Part shown: in pieces, positions 8,775 through 15,544 of the stretch
How the letters are laid out: each line of letters opens with the position of its first letter
How positions within the stretch are numbered: position 1 is the first letter of the stretch
Assembly: GCA_016929495.1 (NCBI GenBank)
Contig: JAFGIS010000063.1
Span: 1 to 40,051 of the forward strand
Length of the DNA stretch: 40,051 bases
From: Polyangiaceae bacterium
GTDB taxonomy: Bacteria; Myxococcota_A; Polyangia; Polyangiales; Polyangiaceae
Direction of reading: 5' to 3'
Notes under the pieces: generated by a model
The model's database searches: none
What the model was told of the DNA's origin: nothing
What the model saw: only the letters and a program-made list of their open reading frames with translations
Translations under genes and position numbers: made by a program

Positions 8775-11245
8775 AGCTCACCTCGGACCCCGAAGTTCGG
8801 GAAGAAGGGCGTGCCGCTCGTGGCGCGGCTCTCGGAGTAGTCGTAGCTGTACTCGGTCCCCTCGCGAACCGAGGCGTTGTACGCGTTCTGAACGTCCAGA
8901 TACACGCTGAGGGACCAGTCGGTGAATTTCCACGTTTTCTGACCGAGCAGATCGAGCTGGTGGAAGACGGGATCTCGGTCGCTGTTCACTTCGCCGAAGA
9001 CCGGCTGGTATAGGGCGCTGCGCGCGTCGTACACGGCATTGACGACCGGCGTGCTCGGGTTGCCGCTGACCAGGCGGAATCGCGCCCCCACTTCCCAACC
9101 GCGGCCAAGCTGGTGGGTCGCGGCCACGATGAGGTTATGGGTCTGGTCGTAGTCGAACAGCCGCCACGGCTCGCTGCGGTCGCGGCGTTCGCTGCGTGAG
9201 AGTGTGTAAGCGAGGTATCCGAAAGTGCCGGGGCTCGGACGCACCACCGAGGAGAGCTCGAGTCCGTAGATCCTACCGGAGCCATCGTTGATGAAACGCG
9301 GAGGCACGCCGCCTTCGGTCGCGACCACGCGATCCCAGAGGCGCTTGTGGAACACTTCGGCCCCGACCTGCGCCGCCTTGCCGAACTCCTGCTCGGCTCC
9401 GACGCTCAGGTGTAACGCGTGCGCGAGGTTGACGTCGGGGTTGCCGATCTTCTCGAGGTTCTCGTAGTACTGCGGCTCCTGACTGAACAGGCCGACACCG
9501 GCTTTGAGCGCCGTGTTCGCAAGCACCTGGTAGCGGACGCTGAGCCGCGGATCAGCGGACCACTCGCGCAGCGTGCTGAGGTAGTCGGCTCGGACTCCTG
9601 GCACGAGCAACCATGCAGGAGCAGGCCTGTAGCCGAGCTCCACGTACGCCGCGGGTTTGATGGCGTACTGGGTGGCAACGAGGCTCACCTGCTCCTCGGT
9701 GCTGTTGGGCTGGTTCAGGTTGGGGTTGCCTTCGACCTGCGGCGCCTGCGAGCCGTGATAGTGACCATGGAGGCGGCTGCCCTGGGTATCGAGGCCAAAC
9801 GCCACGGACAAGCTGTCGCTCGCGGGCACGCGCCACTCCGCGCGTCCCGTGAGGTTGAGTGAAACGAGCTTGCCGTTGATCTCGGGACCGAACTCTTGCT
9901 CCAGGATGTTGCGGCTGAACGCGAGGCCGAGCTCCTGCTCCACGCCGCGACCGAGCTGGCTCTCGAGCCCGGCGTGCACCTGGTGGAACTCGAGCCGTCC
10001 GTACAACTTGCCTCTGAGGAAGGGGTCGCTTTCCACCGGCTCGTCGAAAAAGAACCCCATGCTGTCGCGGCTCCCGTAGCCCATGACGCGCCAGTGGTGC
10101 CGGGCGCCGAGCTGTCCGGCGGCGATCGCCTGGTAGTCCCAATAAACCGGTGCGCTCACGACGCTGTACGAGCCTCCAGGAGCTATGGCATCGAAGTAGA
10201 TGTCGACGTTGCTGCGCCGGGCTGCAACGGCCACACCCGTGCTGGAGCCGACCGGCGTCTCGACCAGGGCAGAGCTATCCCAGAGGCTCAGGTCGAGCAG
10301 AGCGTGCAGGCGGTCCATCTTGGGGTCGCGCGCGCGTGCCTCGATGACACCGCCGTAGACCCGCCCGTAGCGGACGGAGAAGTTCCCGGGGACCATGTCG
10401 ACTCGCTCGAGCAAGCGCGAGTTGAAAGTGCTGACCAGGCTGTTGAAGTGGTACAAAAGGGGGATCGGCATGCTGTCGAGCAGTACGGTGCTCTCCCAGG
10501 ACGACGCGCCGCGCAGCAGGGGCGTCGAGTCTCCGCTGGGCGGCCGAGAAACGCCGGGGAGGACTTCGACGGCGCGCATGGCGTCGCCGTTGGTGCCCGC
10601 AACGCGTGTGAGCTCGCCGGCCTCGAGGGTGTGGCGGGTCACTTCGCGCGCAGGAGCCTCTACCGTGGCTTCGGCACCGAACTCGAGGGGAGCCTGCGCG
10701 GATTCCGACTCGGACGCTGCAGGGAGGGTGGTCTCCGGACTCGCGGGCGTCACGGGCGCGGCTGGGGCGGAGGGCGCCACAGGGCTCGAGGCAACCGGAG
10801 CAGTCTGCGGCGGCGGAGCGGGCGCGACTTCCGCGGGAGGGAGCGTGAACTGGTAGCCATAGCGGATGGTAGCCGCGATAGGGACGTCGCCACGGCGAGC
10901 GGGTGAGAACTCGAACTGCCGTACGGCTTGAACCGCGGCTTCGTCGAAGCCGTGGCCCCGAGGCTCGAGGACGCGCGCCTCGGTGACGCGGCCCTGCGCG
11001 TCGATCACGAGCTCGAGCAGCACGCTCGTCTCGAGCCTGTCCGCGAGCGCGTCCGGGGGGTACTCCGCAGGCACGAAGCGTTGCAGCACGGGCGGGGTCA
11101 CGTCGCTCGGCGCGCCGGCAGGCGGCTCGTCGCTTGGGTTGGCGGGCGCGTTTTCCGCAGTCTCGGCGCGGGCCGAGCTCGCAGCCAAGAGCAGGGTCAA
11201 CGCGAACGCAATGGAGATAGAGCTACAGTGCGTTGTGGATCTCAC
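8771..11245 (-). CDS. TonB-dependent outer-membrane receptor with N-terminal TonB_C domain
   Basis: An outer-membrane active-transport receptor, 824 residues from the GTG at 11245. That start gives a clean signal peptide (hydrophobic core IAFALTLLLAA, cleavage after SARA); the frame upstream is Arg-rich and unlikely. The mature N-terminus is a TonB_C-like domain (about 52-134, with PPDALADRLETSVLLELVID). A Pro/Ala-rich linker (~137-200), a plug domain (~205-310, PLLRGASSWESTVLLDSMPIP) and a beta-barrel to the C-terminus follow. The last residues, FFPNFGVRGEL, are not a typical terminal Phe signature. It is first in its operon, followed by lipoprotein, exbB, exbD and tonB. The substrate is unknown; metal chelates or oligosaccharides are both possible. 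Confidence 0.88.
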   Translation of the reverse strand: MRSTTHCSSISIAFALTLLLAASSARAETAENAPANPSDEPPAGAPSDVTPPVLQRFVPAEYPPDALADRLETSVLLELVIDAQGRVTEARVLEPRGHGFDEAAVQAVRQFEFSPARRGDVPIAATIRYGYQFTLPPAEVAPAPPPQTAPVASSPVAPSAPAAPVTPASPETTLPAASESESAQAPLEFGAEATVEAPAREVTRHTLEAGELTRVAGTNGDAMRAVEVLPGVSRPPSGDSTPLLRGASSWESTVLLDSMPIPLLYHFNSLVSTFNSRLLERVDMVPGNFSVRYGRVYGGVIEARARDPKMDRLHALLDLSLWDSSALVETPVGSSTGVAVAARRSNVDIYFDAIAPGGSYSVVSAPVYWDYQAIAAGQLGARHHWRVMGYGSRDSMGFFFDEPVESDPFLRGKLYGRLEFHQVHAGLESQLGRGVEQELGLAFSRNILEQEFGPEINGKLVSLNLTGRAEWRVPASDSLSVAFGLDTQGSRLHGHYHGSQAPQVEGNPNLNQPNSTEEQVSLVATQYAIKPAAYVELGYRPAPAWLLVPGVRADYLSTLREWSADPRLSVRYQVLANTALKAGVGLFSQEPQYYENLEKIGNPDVNLAHALHLSVGAEQEFGKAAQVGAEVFHKRLWDRVVATEGGVPPRFINDGSGRIYGLELSSVVRPSPGTFGYLAYTLSRSERRDRSEPWRLFDYDQTHNLIVAATHQLGRGWEVGARFRLVSGNPSTPVVNAVYDARSALYQPVFGEVNSDRDPVFHQLDLLGQKTWKFTDWSLSVYLDVQNAYNASVREGTEYSYDYSESRATSGTPFFPNFGVRGEL

Positions 11246-11480
11246 AGCGGTTTCGTCCCGACTCGAGGTGCGACGCCTCGAGCCGCGCGTGCGCTTCCGA
11301 CCGCGGACGCGGCACGCGGGCTCGAGCAGAGCACCTCGAAGGCCAGTCAGATTTCGTCGAACACCGCTCAGTGCCCCGGACGGCCTTGGCTGTTCACCTT
11401 GCGCGCGGGTTTCCTGCTCCGGGGGCTTGGCCAATCGGCTGGGCGCGTGGGACTCGTAGCAGCGCGGACCGTTCCGAGAT

Positions 11481-11521
11481 CGGGACCGGCGCTCTATTCG
11501 GCATGAGCCGTCGCGGCAGCG
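11481..11521. repeat. left copy of 41-bp imperfect direct repeat
   Basis: Matches 13891-13931 at 36 of 41 positions. The shared blocks are GGACCGGCGCTCTATTCG (18 bp) and GAGCCGTCGCGGCAGCG (17 bp), separated by four differing bases; the fifth mismatch is the second base. Outside these limits the two flanks are unrelated. The two copies bound about 2.4 kb holding the AAA ATPase gene. Confidence 0.75.
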
Positions 11522-11610
11522 TTCAGCCGCTCACCTGCACGGACGACAAGGGCCCGGAGCCGCGTGGCAGCCGATGCGGCCAGTGGGCCCAACAGGCTCG
11601 GGCCGTTCAT
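11494..11610 (-). CDS. possible 38-codon ORF ending in the left repeat
   Basis: From the ATG at 11610 the frame encodes 38 residues and ends AAATAHAE with a TAG inside the left direct repeat. The pentaheme cytochrome at 13904-15544 ends AAATARIE with the same TAG inside the right copy. The reading frame of the repeat is therefore conserved in both places. This may be a genuine small protein, or only the duplicated 3' tail of another gene. Ribosome-site evidence is weak. Confidence 0.2.
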   Translation of the reverse strand: MNGPSLLGPLAASAATRLRALVVRAGERLNAAATAHAE

Positions 11611-11628
11611 TCCAGCAGGAGAACGATC

Positions 11629-11663
11629 ATTATTCTTGAAAGAATAATGCTACACAGCATAAT
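11629..11663 (+). promoter_or_regulatory. AT-rich promoter with palindromic operator for the ATPase gene
   Basis: A TTGAAA (11636-11641) and CATAAT (11658-11663) lie 16 bp apart, a good sigma-70 pair. The -35 sits inside an inverted repeat, ATTATTCTT (11629-11637) and AAGAATAAT (11640-11648). A second one, ATGCT/AGCAT, covers the spacer and -10. The position predicts a transcript starting at or a few bases before the GTG at 11672, that is, leaderless. This is the most AT-rich spot in the region, and the palindrome looks like a repressor site. Confidence 0.6.
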
Positions 11664-11671
11664 CACGGTTC

Positions 11672-13078
11672 GTGAGATTCGTAGACCGCCAGCACGAGAT
11701 GGAGCGGCTCCGCGGGGTGCGAAGACCGGCGCTGGTCGTCCTGTGGGGACGGCGTCGCGTGGGCAAGACCCGCTTGCTGTTGGAGTGGACGCGTACGAAC
11801 GGCGGGATCTACACGGTCGCGGATCTGTCGGCCGGACCGGTGCAGCGGCGGTACTTCGCCGAAGCCATTGCGCAGCGACTGCCCGGGTTCGGCGACGTCG
11901 AGTACCCCGATTGGCGCGTGTTGCTGCGGGCACTGGCGCGCGAGATCGGCCGAGCAGGCACGCGCCCATCCATCGTCGTCGACGAGCTGCCCTACCTGGT
12001 TTCTTCGAGTCCCGAGCTGCCGAGCATTCTGCAGGCTTGGGTCGATCACGAGGCCAAGGAGGCCGGGATCGTTCTGGTCCTCGCGGGTTCGAGTCGACGG
12101 ATGATGCAAGGAGCCGCGCTCGATGCGTCGTCTCCGCTCTATGGACGTGCGCAGGAAGCTCTTGAGCTCAAGCCGCTTTCCGCCGCCTACGCCGCCGAGG
12201 CGTTGGATCTCGGTCAGGCTGTCGATGCTGTCCGTGCCTATGCCGCCTGGGGGGGGATCCCCTGGTATTGGGAGCTCGCAGCCCGATTCGGCGCCGGGCT
12301 CGAAGACGCCCTCGACGCGCTCGTCCTCGATCCCTCGGGCCCGCTGCACCAGGAACCGGAGCGCCTCCTGAGCGAGGAGACGCCCTCGGCCGCTGCGCTA
12401 CGTCCCATTCTCGACGTGGTCGGTGCTGGTGCCCATCGTGTCTCCGAGATAGCTGGACGGCTCGGCCAACCCGCGACCTCGCTCAGTCGTCCCCTGTCCC
12501 AACTCGTCGAGCTTGGTCTCCTGCGCCGTGAGCAACCGTTCGGTGAGCCATCCCACTCGGGGAAGCGTTCGCTGTACCGAATCGACGATCCGTTCTTTCG
12601 CCTGTGGTTCCGCGTGGTCGCGCCCCACCGCGCGCTGCTGTCCGCGGTTGCAGCCCGTGCCCGGCGCGAGCCATTGCAGCGTCACCTGCCAGCACTGCGC
12701 GCCGAGGCATGGGAGCAACTCTGCCGGACGGCGACCCCGAAGCTCACGCTGAAGGGATTGGCGGGAGGAGTCTCTTGGGGCCCTGCCCGGCGCTACTGGC
12801 ACGGCAACGGGCCCGAATGGGACCTGGTCGCACACTCGTTGGATGGCAAGCATGTGCTCTTGGGCGAAGTCCGGTGGAGTGAGAGGGCCGTGAGTGAGCG
12901 TGCCCTGAACCAGGCATTCCAGGACCTAGAGCGCCGGGGAACCGAACTGCTACCGGCATCGGTCGGACGACGCCCGGCGCACGCCGTGTTCGTTCCGGTG
13001 GTTTCTGCGGCACACAAGCGCGCTTCTCGCCCCTTCGCCGTGGTCGACGCCGAGGATGTTCTCGCTGCGTTACGCTAG
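11672..13078 (+). CDS. AAA ATPase with C-terminal DUF234 nuclease-like domain
   Basis: A member of the COG1672 family of STAND-like ATPases, widespread in archaea and scattered in bacteria, role poorly known. The 468 residues begin with the family signature FVDRQHEMERL. Walker A is GRRRVGKT (26-33) and Walker B IVVDE (101-105), followed by a sensor motif VLAGSS. A winged helix (~245-300, RVSEIAGRLGQPATSLSRPL) comes next. The C-terminal DUF234 domain has the restriction-endonuclease-like pattern PEWDLVA...LLGEVRW, in which the usual E-x-K is E-V-R. The GTG start is chosen because the family motif begins right after it; the ATG at 11699 would cut that off. It stands alone between direct repeats, with an AT-rich promoter unlike its surroundings, suggesting horizontal acquisition. 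Confidence 0.85.
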   Translation: MRFVDRQHEMERLRGVRRPALVVLWGRRRVGKTRLLLEWTRTNGGIYTVADLSAGPVQRRYFAEAIAQRLPGFGDVEYPDWRVLLRALAREIGRAGTRPSIVVDELPYLVSSSPELPSILQAWVDHEAKEAGIVLVLAGSSRRMMQGAALDASSPLYGRAQEALELKPLSAAYAAEALDLGQAVDAVRAYAAWGGIPWYWELAARFGAGLEDALDALVLDPSGPLHQEPERLLSEETPSAAALRPILDVVGAGAHRVSEIAGRLGQPATSLSRPLSQLVELGLLRREQPFGEPSHSGKRSLYRIDDPFFRLWFRVVAPHRALLSAVAARARREPLQRHLPALRAEAWEQLCRTATPKLTLKGLAGGVSWGPARRYWHGNGPEWDLVAHSLDGKHVLLGEVRWSERAVSERALNQAFQDLERRGTELLPASVGRRPAHAVFVPVVSAAHKRASRPFAVVDAEDVLAALR

Positions 13079-13091
13079 TGCCGCGTTTCGA

Positions 13092-13177
13092 TTGAAGCGA
13101 TGCCTTTTCTTGCCGCCCCCGACCGGGCGAGGGCGACGAAAACCCGCAGTACCCCTTGTTCTTGGGCATCGTTTCAA
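13092..13177. repeat. REP-like nested inverted repeat after the ATPase gene
   Basis: TTGAAGCGATGCC (13092-13104) is mirrored by GGCATCGTTTCAA (13165-13177), 12 of 13 bases paired. Inside lies a second imperfect GC-rich stem-loop around GCCGCCCCCGACCGGGCGAGGGC (here given as position 13109-13131). The nested arrangement resembles bacterial interspersed palindromic repeats (REP). It could act as a transcription end for the ATPase gene, although no T-run follows. Confidence 0.4.
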
Positions 13178-13299
13178 CGGAGCCCAGGACGCCCAACGCC
13201 AGCGCGACGAGGCGCGCCAGAGTTGGGCCCGCTGGAAATCGCCTCCACCGCGCCGACCGGCGCCTCGACCCCGGCGCCGTTCGGTTCGAAGGCACCCAC

Positions 13300-13545
13300 C
13301 GGCGTCCTCGTACCCGCCGCCCGCCGGTTCGACCCCGCCGACCTTCACCGACGACACGCCGCGGCCGAGTTCGTTGCCACCACCCAAGCGGATCGTCCCC
13401 GCCGACCTGCCGTTCCTCCCCGCAACGCATAGTCGATCACCCCGCCGACCTTTCGCTCCATGCCACCGACGGCCGGATCGGTCCCTCCGACCAACGGTTT
13501 CACCCCACCACCCATGTCACTCGACCCCTCCAACCAGTCCGATCG
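13300..13545 (-). repeat. degenerate ~21-bp tandem repeat array
   Basis: Read on the minus strand, the segment repeats a unit close to GGTCGGCGGGGTCGATCCG every 20-23 bases, about ten times, with substitutions and small length changes. In one frame (13345-13533) it spells heptads such as VGGTDPA, VGGMERK and VGGVIDY, then the frame shifts. It is either a decayed gene for a glycine-rich repeat protein or a non-coding repeat tract. No full-length frame survives. Confidence 0.45.
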
Positions 13546-13660
13546 ACGCTCGGACCTGTCTCGCGCTCGCTCCCCCGGATCGTGATGGCCCCAACGCAGC
13601 CGCCAACGGCCTCACGCGGTCGAAAATCGCAGCGCCCGACCGCTATGCCGAACCAGATGG

Positions 13661-13910
13661 GTGCTCGCTCCAGGAGGAGCCATCGCCTTTGTCGGTGCCA
13701 CGGACACGGGCGGCTCTGGGTGCGCGTATGCCTTCATCGGCGGATTTTGCGAGGAGATGGCAAGCGCGGACGTTCCAGGCGACATGCTCAATGCGGGTCG
13801 CCAGAACGCCTACGAGTCAGACCGGGACGCTGACCAGAACGTGGGCGAAGGATCCCTCACTCATTGTTTTGTCGAGAAGATCACGCTGCTCCGGACCGGC
13901 GCTCTATTCG
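13661..13910 (+). pseudogene. possible C-terminal fragment of a caspase-fold (C25-like) peptidase
   Basis: From the GTG at 13661 the frame reads LAPGGAIAFVGATDTG, then a helical AYAFIGGFCEEMA..., and ends FVEKITLL at the right direct repeat. This resembles the end of gingipain-type peptidase domains, which have a GGAIAFIG strand and finish LLGDPAL. In the next frame the repeat reads GPALYS, so a one-base shift at about 13890 may have broken the ending. The catalytic His/Cys part is not present upstream. After 13900 the listed frame runs antisense into the cytochrome gene. This is a resemblance by eye only. Confidence 0.35.
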
Positions 13911-13931
13911 ATTCGAGCCGTCGCGGCAGCG
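13891..13931. repeat. right copy of 41-bp imperfect direct repeat
   Basis: Partner of 11481-11521 (36/41 identical, same orientation). It covers the last codons and TAG stop of the pentaheme cytochrome gene on the minus strand, the kind of gene-end position used as attachment sites by integrative elements. Confidence 0.75.
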
Positions 13932-15544
13932 GAAGCGCGGGCCAGGACCGCGGAGGTCGCCCGTTTGCTTTCGTCGAAGTAGCTCAGGAATCGGAGGGCT
14001 TCCGCGCTGGGACGAGCACGAAGGTTCTGCGCCCATCGATAGCCTATGGGTTGGTATACGAGCTCGCCGACGATGCTGAGCGGCCCTCGTACTGAGTGGA
14101 GGGCCACCGAGTAGCGCACCGTGTCCCGCCCCCCGAAGAAGCTCGAGTCCTGTCGCGCCCTGCCCACGACGGCAACATCGGCCTCCACGCGGGTCTTGTC
14201 GAACCCAGCCGGCGTCAAACGGTTGTCTTTGAGGTATTGCGATGCGGACAAGAGGCCCGTGGTGACCGTGCCCTGAGGCGTGCCCAGGATGGCCTCGTAG
14301 ATCTGGACCTCTCCAGGCTCCACGATACGCTCGTAGTGGGGCTCGTACCGGCCAGGGTCACGGTCGTTGTCGTTGCCTTGGATGGCGCCTGCCGTGTCGA
14401 GCTGACCGGACTCGAACACGACGCGACCGGCGGAATCGTTCACCCGTACGTGGAGCCACACTCGTCGCGAAGGGTATGCCGTGGGCAGCTTGTGGCCGGC
14501 GCGGTTCGTGACCGCCACATCGAAGTCCAGGCGATCACCCGTCGCAGCGACCACCGTGAGGTCGAGCTGTGCTGCCGCACCGGTGAGATGGTCTTTGGTC
14601 TTGGCCACCGCCAGGGACGACTCTTGGGGCAAGGCAGCGACGCCGAGCTCCTGGGCATGCCGACCGAGCAGCGAGAGCACGAAAAAGTTGCCCCCGAGGA
14701 AACTGTGGCGTCTCACGCCGGTACGCGGCTGACCGATGACGCTCGAAAACGGCACGGCCTCGTCCACGAGCGGCATATGGCATGCCTGGCAGGAGTGGGT
14801 GGACCGGTATCCGCTGGCGAGCCATTCGAGGTAGGGGACCTGTTCCGGTAGCCGACCAACGACACGGCCAGTGCTGTCAAGCGCGTGCGTGATCAGCGTG
14901 TGGCAGCTGGCGCAGAGCTCCGCGCGTCGAACGTGCGGGCCGAGCACCGGGCGCAACCGTGCGGCCGACTGCATGAGGTGCGTACGGTTCGCATCGACGA
15001 CGAAAGGGCCATACGCGTGACGCGAGCCCCACGGGGTCTTCTGATCCACGACGAAGCGCCCAGTGAAGCTCTCCCTGCTTCCAAGACCGTTCGGCTCGAT
15101 CTGGTGACACACGCTGCAGGACACCCCGTCCTGGGCCAGTGGCGCGGCAGGAGATGCCGCGGCGCCGCGCCCAAGGTTGGCGAAGACCGAGCCCTTCGCC
15201 CCGGCAGCATGGGCCTCGAAGGTCGCCATGGGCATATGGCACGTCGAGCACTCGTCCTCGATGGCACCGCGCGCCGTGGGATGGTCCAGCGTCTCCCGGC
15301 GCACACCCGCTTGCCAATACGGGTCTCGTGCCGAATTGCCCATCATCGTGGGTTGCCACGCGTGTCCGAACGAGATGTCCTCGCCCTCGGCCGTCCAGAG
15401 CCGATTGTGGCAGGCCATGCAGGAGCTCGACGGCGCGAACAGCTGAGGCGCCTGTGCCGCCGCTGCGGCAGCGAGCGTGAGCGTGCCGAGCGCGCTCAGG
15501 GCCGCACAGGCGGATCCGAGTCTTGTCGACCTACCAGCCCTCAT
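13904..15544 (-). CDS. exported pentaheme c-type cytochrome
   Basis: A periplasmic or surface electron carrier. The 546-residue protein has a signal peptide (hydrophobic core ending AAAAAAQA) and five CXXCH heme-attachment motifs: CMACH (42-46), CSTCH (99-103), CSVCH (143-147), CASCH (211-215) and CQACH (252-256). The heme part ends near residue 270. The C-terminal ~270 residues are heme-free and beta-rich (DFDVAVTNRAGHKLPTAYPSRRVWLHV), resembling the C-terminal domain of several deltaproteobacterial multiheme cytochromes. Additional His residues (HAW, HAYGP, HHSF-like) could be distal ligands. It is last in its operon; its start overlaps the cytochrome-barrel gene by 14 bp, so the two are probably partners. 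Its 3' end lies in the right direct repeat. Confidence 0.85.
   Translation of the reverse strand: MRAGRSTRLGSACAALSALGTLTLAAAAAAQAPQLFAPSSSCMACHNRLWTAEGEDISFGHAWQPTMMGNSARDPYWQAGVRRETLDHPTARGAIEDECSTCHMPMATFEAHAAGAKGSVFANLGRGAAASPAAPLAQDGVSCSVCHQIEPNGLGSRESFTGRFVVDQKTPWGSRHAYGPFVVDANRTHLMQSAARLRPVLGPHVRRAELCASCHTLITHALDSTGRVVGRLPEQVPYLEWLASGYRSTHSCQACHMPLVDEAVPFSSVIGQPRTGVRRHSFLGGNFFVLSLLGRHAQELGVAALPQESSLAVAKTKDHLTGAAAQLDLTVVAATGDRLDFDVAVTNRAGHKLPTAYPSRRVWLHVRVNDSAGRVVFESGQLDTAGAIQGNDNDRDPGRYEPHYERIVEPGEVQIYEAILGTPQGTVTTGLLSASQYLKDNRLTPAGFDKTRVEADVAVVGRARQDSSFFGGRDTVRYSVALHSVRGPLSIVGELVYQPIGYRWAQNLRARPSAEALRFLSYFDESKRATSAVLARASAAATARIE

Noticed and set aside
13080..13180. CRISPR-like repeat end (GTTTCAAC / ATTGAAGC)
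   Set aside because: Only two inverted copies 60 bases apart; no direct repeats with regular spacers and no cas genes.
13285..13345. tRNA-like T-loop (GGTTCGA...)
   Set aside because: No acceptor, D or anticodon stem can be built around it; it belongs to the tandem repeat tract.
13056..13982. Long plus-strand frame (308 codons) after the ATPase gene
   Set aside because: Pro/Arg/Ser-rich low-complexity product, overlaps the ATPase end, the repeats and the cytochrome antisense strand; a by-product of GC-rich repeats.
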